From Calvatia gigantea (Eukaryota; Basidiomycota; Agaricomycetes; Agaricales; Lycoperdaceae): a stretch of 64,000 nt of DNA. The stretch's first letter is position 1. Each line of letters opens with the position of its first letter. The stretch covers positions 3,596,001-3,660,000 of the forward strand of contig JACAAK010000004.1 of assembly GCA_025093985.1 (NCBI GenBank). The letters run 5' to 3'. Both the position numbers and the translations under genes were made by a program. Below, piece after piece: positions 55,182 to 64,000 of the stretch. The notes under the pieces are model-generated. The model was not told the origin of the DNA and did not search any database. It saw only the letters and a program-made list of their open reading frames with translations.

Positions 55182-57159
55182 ATGGTGTGTACTATGCACA
55201 CGCTTCGTTCCTTTGTGGTGTACTGATATATGTTTATCAGGTTGTATGTCAGTATTTCATGCGCGGCCAATGTCGTTTCGGCGACAATTGCAGGAACGAA
55301 CATCCCGGAAATCCACGTGGTGGTGGTGGTGGTGGTGGTGGTTTTGGTAGTAAGTTGATCAAAAAAGACACATGAACACCCCGCCATTGTCTCTGGCTAC
55401 TAACGCTTGGACCACTTCAGATCAAAGCTGGTCCAACTCAGCAGCAACGACCGGTAAAGCTGCTGTCCTGCCATTTACGTGCGTTTATTCCTTTCCCTTC
55501 ATGTCTTTTGCAATCTATATTGACTCAGATTTTGGCTTCAGTCAGGACTCGATAAGGTCTGACCTCACGTCGGATAAACCCCTTTGGCCGTTGTCGACAT
55601 ACGGGCCCGCAAAATGTGAACCGAATCTGATTGCTGGGCTCGATGAATCCTCAGAAGAATTGCGTGTACGCGCCGTTCTGGCGCTAAAGGCTGGAAACAT
55701 GAACGAATATGTAAGTCCACGTTTCCCCTTTTGTAAACAAATCCCCGGATTCATGTGTGAACCAATAGACCATATACGAATCTAATAAAATACAAGCTGC
55801 GAACCAAGCCTATGATGTATGTACTTGCATTGACACTCCCATCACCTCCTAAATCAAACCTTCACCCAATTCTTTCCCTCCCCCCCCCACCAGATCGCAC
55901 GAAACAACCTTACCCAAGCCCATCAAACCGCCTCAAACCAAAGCCCACATTCCACCAAACCTACCTCCGCATTCGCCTCTACATCCACATCCGCGCCGAC
56001 AACCACCACTATTTCCGCCTTCGGCCAAACAGGGTTCGGCTCCACAGCCCCCTCAGCATTCGGTCAACCCTCCCAAGCACCCCAATCCGTCTTCGGCCAA
56101 CCAACGCAACCACCCCAATCCGCTTTCGGTTCTCTCAAACCCGCGGCAACGATAACGACAGGTGGATCCGTGTTCGGACAAAGTTCATTCGGCCAACCGC
56201 AACAACAACCTCAATCCGTATTCGGACAGACTTCGGGACCCTCTCCATCATCGCCTTCATCGATGATTAAACCAGCTTCGGGGGCGTTTAGTGCGTTTGC
56301 TGGGAATGCGAGTTCGAGTCCGTTTGCGGCTGCTGCTGCTGCCGTGAGCCAGAACCAGAACCAGAACCAGAATCAAGGAGGAGGTGGGTTCTCGGCGTTT
56401 GCAGGTCAACCGAGTGCTTTTGGTACAAGTAGCGGATCTGCGTTTGGCCAGCCATCAGGAGCAGCACCTGTATCGGCGTTTGGACAAGCTCAACAACAAC
56501 CAACTTCAGCAATTGGGGGTTTACAAACTCAACCCACGTCCGTCTTTGGTGGTGGTGGAGGATTCGGATCGTTCGGAACTACGCCAACTCAACCACAATC
56601 CGCGTTCGGGAATCTGCAAACCACCCAGCCTGTACAATCTGCATTCGGCCAACAACCCCAGACCCAACCACAATCCGTTTTCGGCGGCGGAGGAGCGTTT
56701 GGCGGTGGAAACACAAGTGTTAACCCTCTGAACCCACTCAATGCTGCGCCTACCTCTTCTGTATTCACACCCCTCTCGAATCAATCCAATCCACTTAATG
56801 CAGGCGGTCCAACTCAAAGCCCCTTCGCTGCCAATCCACTCAACCCACCACAACCACAACCAACATCCGCATTCTCCTCCGCAAACCCCTTCACGAACAC
56901 CACCACCTTCCCCTCAACCACCTCTACCACCACTGGTCCAACAATAAACCCAATAACGAACCCTAACACCCGACCAGACTTTTCCCGAATATTCGAAATG
57001 GTAAAAGGGAAATATAAACCGGGTGTAACACCATATGATGCGTTGTTACCTCCTAATTATGCTGGGTTGTTGCCCGAAGCGGTTACGGAGGCGTTTCAAG
57101 GAGCGAAATTTGAGTTTGGGAAGGTCCCGGATTGGGTGCCTCCTGTTGAGTTTCGGTGA
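55182..57159 (+). CDS. NUP42: nucleoporin Nup42-like, CCCH zinc finger plus FG repeats
   Basis: Exon 1 is just the ATG (55182-55184). Intron 55185-55240 leads to [21 protein letters not shown], a C-x7-C-x5-C-x3-H zinc finger, then a Gly run. Short exons follow ([36 protein letters not shown]). The long last exon is full of FG motifs (S-A-F-G-Q-P, S-V-F-G-Q) ending with [11 protein letters not shown] and [10 protein letters not shown]. An N-terminal CCCH finger, central FG repeats and this C-terminal segment define Nup42 (human NUP42/hCG1), whose C-terminus binds Gle1 for mRNA export at the cytoplasmic face of the pore. Confidence 0.9.
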
Positions 57160-58895
57160 TGTGTTTGGTGGGGGGAAGGGGGGGAGGTTTGTACGTTGGT
57201 GAGGGAGTTTGGAGGTTGGATTTTTGAGTTGGAGGTTTTCCTGGACCACCAAGTTTTGGTACCAATGAATACCTAGGAGCATGTGATCGATTTGGTGTGA
57301 TGTCTGTATTTTGGCCACTTCCTTTTTTTCTTGAGCAATTACATTAAAAGAAACAATACACCCGAGTGCGATTTGACTTAAAACGATTAATGTCTCAACG
57401 AACCGCGTGCAACCGTTGATATTCATGATAACGAAGTGGCCAGGCCCCTGTATCGGAAAGAATCGACGTAAAATTTAACTCAAGGTCATGAAATGCGAGA
57501 TGCCAGCGTGTGAAAGACTCTTCGGTCGAGATGGCATGTGTCGCCGGTGCATAACTGATATCTGTAAGGGGGCATGCTTGTCCCTCGAGACCTCCAGCCA
57601 GAGCTGAAAGCGTCATCCAACGGACTCTCTTCACAAGCTGACCTCTCATATATCAAAAACGGCACCCTCCCCCCACCAAAAGCACGGGTGGAGGGTCCTT
57701 CGCTCCCTGCCTAAGCGCATGTTCCAATATGATGGACAGTGCTCCAGACAATATCCCCAAGAGCATTGGTGGTCCGACCCTTTGGTAGACCCTCAGAAGA
57801 CTAACGCCCCTTATTTACATTTAAGTAGTTACCTTCATCTCAGTGGCGTCCGGTGTGCCCGGCGACTCCAACAACATTACGCTTCTCATCTCATCTAAGC
57901 ACGGGAAACGACAACCGTGGCCGATCCCCGAACATTCTCAGAAACTCAAAAAATCTAGTCGCTGAGACAAGATAGCAAATGAGCAGTGGGCCCGTTTCAG
58001 GTTTCGGCTCCCTTGTATCATACCAACGGAACAATTGTTTGGGCCGTTAGGTGTGCTGTCTTCATTCGGAGTGAGTGAAAATATAAGGGCCAGAAGCTCA
58101 AATTTTGAGGGGAGGGGGAGTGGAGTGACGGGGTATGTGTTGGTGAGAGGTTTGGAGTTTGGAAAGTTTGTGGTTGTGGTTGTGGGTCGTCGCGCAATTT
58201 AACTTTTTTTCCCGTGAACAAATTCGCTGAAAGGATTACGATGCTAATACACTCCGGTACCAATGATTTGTGAGATTTGGATAATCAATGTCTTCAATAC
58301 CCCCCCTCCCCCCCGTCCGTGTAACCTGATAGTGATGATGATGAACTATGAACAATTCTACAACTACAAGCAAACCCGACTGCTATGAACGTAGACAGGG
58401 GCTTAACCGGGTAGCTCGGCCCTTCACCTGAAAAGGCATTGACGTAAAAAATCAAGGTTCTGAGGTGTTGTGCGAAGGAATTCCACCAAAGTGGCAAGTG
58501 GGCAGGGGAATATCAGTGCGATGGCATAAGACTACCTTACATGTCGAGGACGGCACTCTCTTGAGGAAAACGCTGGTGAAGAGTGTCTTCCGCATTTGGG
58601 TCCACAAGTGGTAATGGGGATTAGTACAACCCTTGGTGGCACCCCCAGAAGAACGACATTTCCCATTCATACCTGTCGATTTTTATCTCATTTGGTGGCG
58701 TCTGGTGTCCCTGGTGACTCAACAGACTTATACACTCCCCCCTATTCTCCCGAGAAATGACAATTGTGGCTGACCTCGACCCTTCCCGAAAGGTTGACCC
58801 TAGTCGCTGAGACAAAATACCAAGCGAGTTGCAGGTTTTCGTTTACCTTCACCAGGCCAATGAGGTGGATGTTTTGCGTCCTGGAATGCCTTGTC
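57160..58895. other. intergenic with a diverged direct duplication
   Basis: No gene is seen. About 57680-58020 and 58530-58850 share colinear blocks: GGTGGC/CAGTGGCGTC(C/T)GGTGT, GA(A/G)A(A/C)(T/G)ACAA and AGTCGCTGAGACAA. They form a decayed direct repeat some 830 bp apart. The 84-codon frame at 57395-57649 (-) has no motif. Confidence 0.4.
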
Positions 58896-59707
58896 TACGG
58901 AAGCCCATACGGACCAGGTCAAACTTTGCATGTAGCGAGCTGTATATGGCTTGTGGCTGGGGGCCTGGAACCCCGTTACTCCCTAGCAGTGACTGAAGAG
59001 CCTCTTTTGCTTTTGTTCCCTGCCTGATTTTTAGCTTGCGGTGCATTTCCAGCTTATTCAGCCCGAGACGGCAACCAGGCCCCGGCGGTCGCAGTGCCAA
59101 CCAATAATGATTATCTGAAGCTCACAGCCTAATAGCTCAAGACTCAACGTCAACATCCTGTGGTAAGCTTCGACCACCGGTGTTCCGGAGTGATGTCGAT
59201 GATTGTGAAGAGATCTTGGAGCTCCATAACTTTTCGCGGAATGGTTGTAAAGAAGGCAGCAGATCATTCCATGGAATGCTCCTTCTCAAGTAGGGCTAGC
59301 GACGGTGTGTGCTTGAGAATAATGGCAAGGAAGGTAAGGGGGATAGTAAGATAGGGATTTAGGCTTGATCTGGCATATCCTGCGGGCTTTCTAGTCGGAT
59401 TTTGCAAGACGAAACTGAGCATGGAGAAAGTTAGCTGGAAGGCTTTTTCTGAATGAGGGTGGTGTTCCGGTATGTAAGCATCAGCCTCGGAGAGCGTTGG
59501 GGAGACCTGGGCAGGCCTGTGGCTGGATGAACCACTTGCCGGTGTGCGCCGGAATTACGACGCGTCTCCTCGAAGAATACTGTGAAAATAACAATGGAAT
59601 GGACGTGTGAGTTTGTGTGACAAGGGGTGAAACTGAAAATTACGGGAGTAGGACCAGATCAGTGATTTCGTCATGAAAGTTTGACCTGGTCCGTATGGGC
59701 TTCCGTA
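58896..59707. mobile_element. MITE-like element with 32-bp terminal inverted repeats
   Basis: TACGGAAGCCCATACGGACC and the next 12 bases at 58896-58927 occur inverted at 59676-59707 without mismatch; the match then continues after one indel. CTTGTC flanks both ends (58890-58895 and 59708-59713) as a 6-bp target duplication. The 812-bp interior has no transposase-like frame. The superfamily is not clear from the 6-bp duplication. Confidence 0.85.
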
Positions 59708-59713
59708 CTTGTC

Positions 59714-62700
59714 TTCATATTGGGTGGAGACGTGGGACTGTGTCCCTGACTCTCGCATGGTAATAAACTCTGTCCTCCCTTTAGTAAGGCCATTGTACCC
59801 ATTACCGAAGTGGCATTACTCGTGGAACCTCAAAAAAAGGACTAGATGGAGTGGGAATACAAGGGCTAAGAGTCAGCGAGAAGAGTAAGCAAGGCAGTGA
59901 CGTTAACAGTGGGGTAGGACTCGCTGAGTAGGAGAATTTTTGTGAAATAGGCACTTAGGCCCTGCCCTCGCATCGCCGAGGTCTATTCCCCAAGACAGTC
60001 GGCACCTGCACTGGAGGAACTAAAGGATTCGTCGGTCCTCCGAGATCCGAAGAAGCTGGATTCTAACACTTCGTTTTTGACCTTCTTGCGGGACTGCAAG
60101 ATTCACGTGTTGAGAATAGATATATTCTCGGCAACTATAGAAGCCTGGGGAACAAACCCCATTTTATGGGCAACCGACAGCCACAGGGCAACTAAAGATG
60201 AAACGTGAAATATATGAGAGGAACTCAGGAATTAATTCAAGGTTCTAAGCTTTCGAACCCCATCCATCAGAAGCTCCAAGACTGATGGGAACGATTGAGC
60301 CAAAAATGCGCTAGCGTTGCATCTCGTCGGGGGGGAAGAATCAATGTCAACCATCAGTCATCAAGCTTTCGGAGCTGAAGAAGCGAGAGAAACGTAGGCA
60401 CCTGCTATCGGTAGGGTAAGAAAAAGGTATTATTCATTTTGACCAACGTGATGTCAAAGTCTAATAACAGGTTGACAAAGACAACTCAATATGTGGCGGA
60501 TTCGCAATCAACTTATAACTTGTCTCTTTCCTTATTGGGCGAGGGCAGCCTGAGGAGGGAAGGGATGTGGTGGGGCGCGGGCGCGTTATGGTTGGAGCCC
60601 TAGCCAATTCTATTCCTATCCCTCGGTTTCGGACCTTGATACGATTGTAATGCCATGAACCGCCATACCCAATGCACTGGGTTCCACTCAATACAAAATC
60701 AAGAAGACAACTCACACGAGCATCAGATTCCCATCTTGCTGGTGCGCACCGCAGAAACATAAACTTCAAAAGGTTGGCTGATTATCGGAGAGGTACGTCA
60801 ACAAGCGACGAGGTCGAAGCTTACGAAACTCCTCGAAGAAGTAGATATGTATTGCCGCGTATTAATTCTTTGTGATCCTTTCCATCACAAGCCACTGGCC
60901 TATTAATTCCTTGGCCCACCTGTTTACTAATGGGACTCTGAAACCTAGATATAAGAGTTTTGGTTAGGAGAAGCCATCGACGTACCTGGTCCTTCTCTAG
61001 CCTAACGTAATTACTATAATTGAGGTGTGGGGGAATGTAGCTCGGACATCATGGGCGAGATTTGCCGAAAGCAACGGCACCGCCTTGGAGTCCAGGAGGA
61101 TGTAGTGCTGCTGGTGTCCAACTATTGACCATGAAACGGGATATATGCTAACATCTTGTCCCCAATATGGCTAATTCGTAAAAAAAAAAAAAAAAAGACC
61201 AGAACTGAAGTTACGGGTTGGAGCGGCCCTATGGTATGGGTACAGGTGGGCGCTCGATTCTGCGAATGGACGTAAATTTGTTGATGCATCGTAGATGTGG
61301 CGCATCAAAAGAAACGAATCAGGGAATGCCGAGTAGTCCCTTTAACCACGCGTGTTGACAGCAATAGTTACTCCTTAGCTGAATCTTGTTTATAAGTGGA
61401 CGAGCACTGCCATTGGCAGAGAGGGTTTGAGAGGTGACATACTCAGTCTGGTATGTGAATTGATCGGCGGCGGCCTGTCTCAGCGACGATGGATTTCGAA
61501 CGCCGCGGCATTCCGGTAGACCTCAATTTACCCCGCTACACCCCTGGTTATGGAGCATCCCACGTGGAGTCCTCCTTCGTCCTAAATGAAGGTTGTTGTG
61601 GTCCAAGGATTCGGGTAAGGAGCGGCGGCGAACTGGACTTGAGGAAAGGACGAGCGAGGCTCATTCTGCCGCTCGGGAGGTTCCATAACAAGGATTCCGA
61701 GTCGGAGCAAGCTATGAACGTCTCTGAACCAACCAGGCTAGCGAAAACGGCGCAGTGGTTATTCACTGGGATGGTTCCATCCAGGTGCTAACTCCAACTG
61801 TTCTATCCTATGCCAAGGGCGAAGGACGACGCGAACAATATCGTTGCTTCGCATAGAAGTAACTTGGGTATGGCATATGATATGGTCAGACACCCCGTCT
61901 TCAAAATGGTGTTTCCGACAAAGACACTACCCTCGAAATCTCGGTATTTCAATAGGTTGTTAGCTAGCCGAAGCAGTAGGCGATTGCGCTCAGGAAAGAC
62001 TCCTAAAAGCAGTGTTACTGGGGAAAATTCGCATCAATCTGAAGGGTCTGCCATCCATAGCCCGAATTGGCCCCCGTTTCGCATATTTATGTCACTGTCG
62101 ATGTCCTTTATAGACTAGCATCGTACAGGGAGAAGGCTTGACCCCACGCGCTTGACAGGAACCCAATACGGGATGGATCATATCATGAAGGTTCAACTGG
62201 CCAGGGCTAACCCCGACCAAGCTGGAAGAACCAGAAATTAGGCGCAGGTTTGACAATGATGGAGGAGGCACGATGATCAGCATGACGCAGTCTCGCATGA
62301 TGAGATGGATTTGATTTGACCTTCCCCATTTAAAGGCATGAATCCCAGAGACATGGATCCAGAGACGTGCCGTTAGGTATGGTACATAAGTAGGCTCTTC
62401 GTGGTTCTCCTATTGAGTTTGGCTATTGTTTCGTGCGAGACAGCGTGTTGAGTTTTGATTGCAAGGTCACGGAAGGATTAGGAGTTCTATGACGAATCAT
62501 CGGCAGCCTACGAAAGGCAACCAATAGCAGAAAAATTCAGGAGGTATGTACCACTACCATTAGGAGAGGCCCACGTTTCCCCCGGAGGGTAGGGAGACCT
62601 TTGAATGAGGATTTGATATGCATCAGCAATTCAGTGTGCTCATCGTGGAACTCTCTGGGGAAAGGTTACAATGAAACAGGATTGCCGTGGTTCACGGAAC

Positions 62701-62896
62701 AGATATTTAAACTCTATGTCACGGTCAAATTCAGGAGGCGAACCGGGCATTCAAGACTATTTCAAGGAATTCAAGACTCATGTCAAGTTGTTTTAGTATG
62801 TCACAGTGCATGTCAGGACTGATTGTTCGTGGGAAATTGATGGGGCTCCGAAAATGTCGAGTCCGCTCGTCACCGCCAACAAGACCATCAACTGAA
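59714..62896. other. gene-poor region
   Basis: Open frames up to about 100 codons (e.g. 60461-60769 on -, 61489-61791 and 61810-62118 on +) have no family motif or splice support, so none is called. A run of 17 A lies at 61180-61196. The last part is the promoter of the uL13m gene. Confidence 0.35.
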
Positions 62897-63609
62897 ATGT
62901 CCCAAGCAGTTGGCAATGTGAGTGTGGAACCATCTTCTCGAAGTAAAACGGTATTGAATATGTCATTAGACTGCTCTCGCCTATGCTCGTGTATGGCATC
63001 ACGTAGATGCGTCCGAACGTGGACTTGGCAAACTCGCAGAGCGCATTGCCCTCGTGTTAATGGGCAAACACAAACCAATCTATGATCCTAGTGGTATGTG
63101 GCGCGCAGTTCTAGACACGGAGCTCATTCTCAACATCTTGACGACAGTTGACTGTGGAGACTATGTCATCGTCACGAATTCTAAAAATGTTAAAGTTAGC
63201 GGACGCAAGGACGAACAGCTGCTGTTCCGGAAACATACCATGTTCCCAGGTGGTCTGAAAGAGACCCCATACAAGGACATGATGGATCGAAATCCTGACC
63301 ACGTGTGTTCTCAAACCTCTCTACTTGCTTCGCCACGTTGACCAATGATTATAGATTATTCGCCACGCTGTGTCTGGTATGTTACCGAAGAACAAGCTTC
63401 GAGACAAGCGTTTGGAGCGACTAAAAATTTTCCCTGGACCGCACACCGGCAAGGTTGGTGCTAACGTTTTCAAGAATTGGGACGATGGAACGCTTCCACC
63501 CGATTATGACCCTCATCGAATCACCACATCTGAGACATTGAAGGAAAACTGGAGGGAGAAGTATCGCACTGCATCAGCAGCAGCAGGTCCATCATCCTCC
63601 AGCGCATAA
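62897..63609 (+). CDS. MRPL13: mitochondrial ribosomal protein uL13m
   Basis: Four exons, 62897-62917, 62970-63093, 63148-63302 and 63355-63609, with in-phase GT-AG introns give 184 residues. The short first exon (M-S-Q-A-V-G-N) joins [11 protein letters not shown], then [19 protein letters not shown]. Next is [17 protein letters not shown], then [11 protein letters not shown]. The end of the family block is [14 protein letters not shown]. This is the uL13 family in its mitochondrial form, about 40 residues longer than bacterial L13 with a C-terminal extension ending in Ala/Ser. It is part of the mitoribosome large subunit (yeast Mrpl23). Confidence 0.94.
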
Positions 63610-63790
63610 TCATTGTTTCCCTCTATTATTACTAGACTTAATATAATTCACTTACGCTGAAATCGAGATTAATGACTCCAAGACACGTGTCCTAGAGGAA
63701 GGAGTCAAAGCCTCGAGCTTCACCCATCGCTGATATCGCCTCTCTTTTCCTCACTCTTGTGGCCTTTTTGGCCATCAAGGAACTCACACT
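63610..63790. other. 3' intergenic between convergent genes
   Basis: Short T-rich spacer after the uL13m stop; no gene seen. Confidence 0.4.
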
Positions 63791-64000
63791 CTACTGTGTT
63801 GCTCCCATGTCTTCCTCATCCTCGAAGTTCTCTGTTGGATCGTCCTCGTGCCCATCCGCTTCGTCGACTTCATCATTAGAGGATGGCAGAGGTTCCACCC
63901 GTTTGCTCCGCCTTTTCGAACCAACGAATTTCTTCACAACTTCTTGTGTGAGCACCCCTGGATAATTTGTCATTTGCGGTCAGTTTGATCAGTTGTTGAG
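63791..64000 (-). CDS. 3' end of an unidentified gene (partial)
   Basis: On the minus strand an acceptor TATCCAG, preceded by a CTGAC branch-like element, opens a last exon at about 63957. It reads L-T-Q-E-V-V-K-K-F-V-G-S-K-R-R-S-K-R, then a Glu/Asp-rich tail and a stop at 63791-63793. The 5' part is beyond the window. The basic patch before an acidic end suggests a nuclear or chromatin protein, but no family is recognised. Confidence 0.5.

Noticed and set aside
61180..61196. A17 run as the tail of a retroposed gene
   Set aside because: No cDNA-like sequence precedes it and no flanking duplication was found.

Overview
The window is nuclear DNA of a filamentous basidiomycete, most likely an Agaricomycete (mushroom-forming fungus). 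Most genes are split by introns of about 45-65 nt with GT-AG ends. The families fit that group: a DUF6533 membrane protein, a WW-type protein, an F-box-like protein, small secreted proteins and Ty1/copia elements. Assignments rest on reading translations by eye; no database search was possible.

Layout. 1-17 kb is mostly housekeeping: the last exon of an alpha/beta hydrolase, a large low-complexity nuclear-type protein, a WW-type protein, a Ski8/WDR61 WD40 protein divergent from ribosomal protein eS12, SAP18, an MFS sugar transporter, NEDD8/RUB1 and a DUF6533 protein. 18-23 kb holds a small family of secreted Leu/Gly-rich proteins: one long precursor made of about ten units separated by K-E-A-R, and two short single-unit paralogues with TATA-type promoters. 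23-44.6 kb holds an array of hotdog-fold (4HBT) thioesterase genes: three apparently complete, one short relic, and a fourth copy cut twice by LTR retrotransposons. A short-chain dehydrogenase gene lies inside the array. The two elements (30422-37140 on +, 37666-44483 on -) each have near-identical LTRs and perfect 5-bp target duplications. One is a decayed but recognisable Ty1/copia gag-pol; the other has almost no coding capacity.

44.8-50 kb has an AlkB-like oxygenase, a beta-sandwich surface-type protein gene broken by a solo LTR in a CpG-poor tract, a tRNA-derived sequence and a secreted class-3 lipase. 51.4-57.2 kb has an F-box-like protein, TAF4 and the nucleoporin Nup42; the last two diverge from a 65-bp gap. 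57-62.9 kb is gene-poor and contains an 812-bp inverted-repeat element with a 6-bp target duplication. The window ends with mitochondrial ribosomal protein uL13m and the 3' end of an acidic-tailed protein.

The most novel-looking parts are the K-E-A-R repeat precursor with its single-unit paralogues, and the thioesterase array with two independent retrotransposon hits in one copy.
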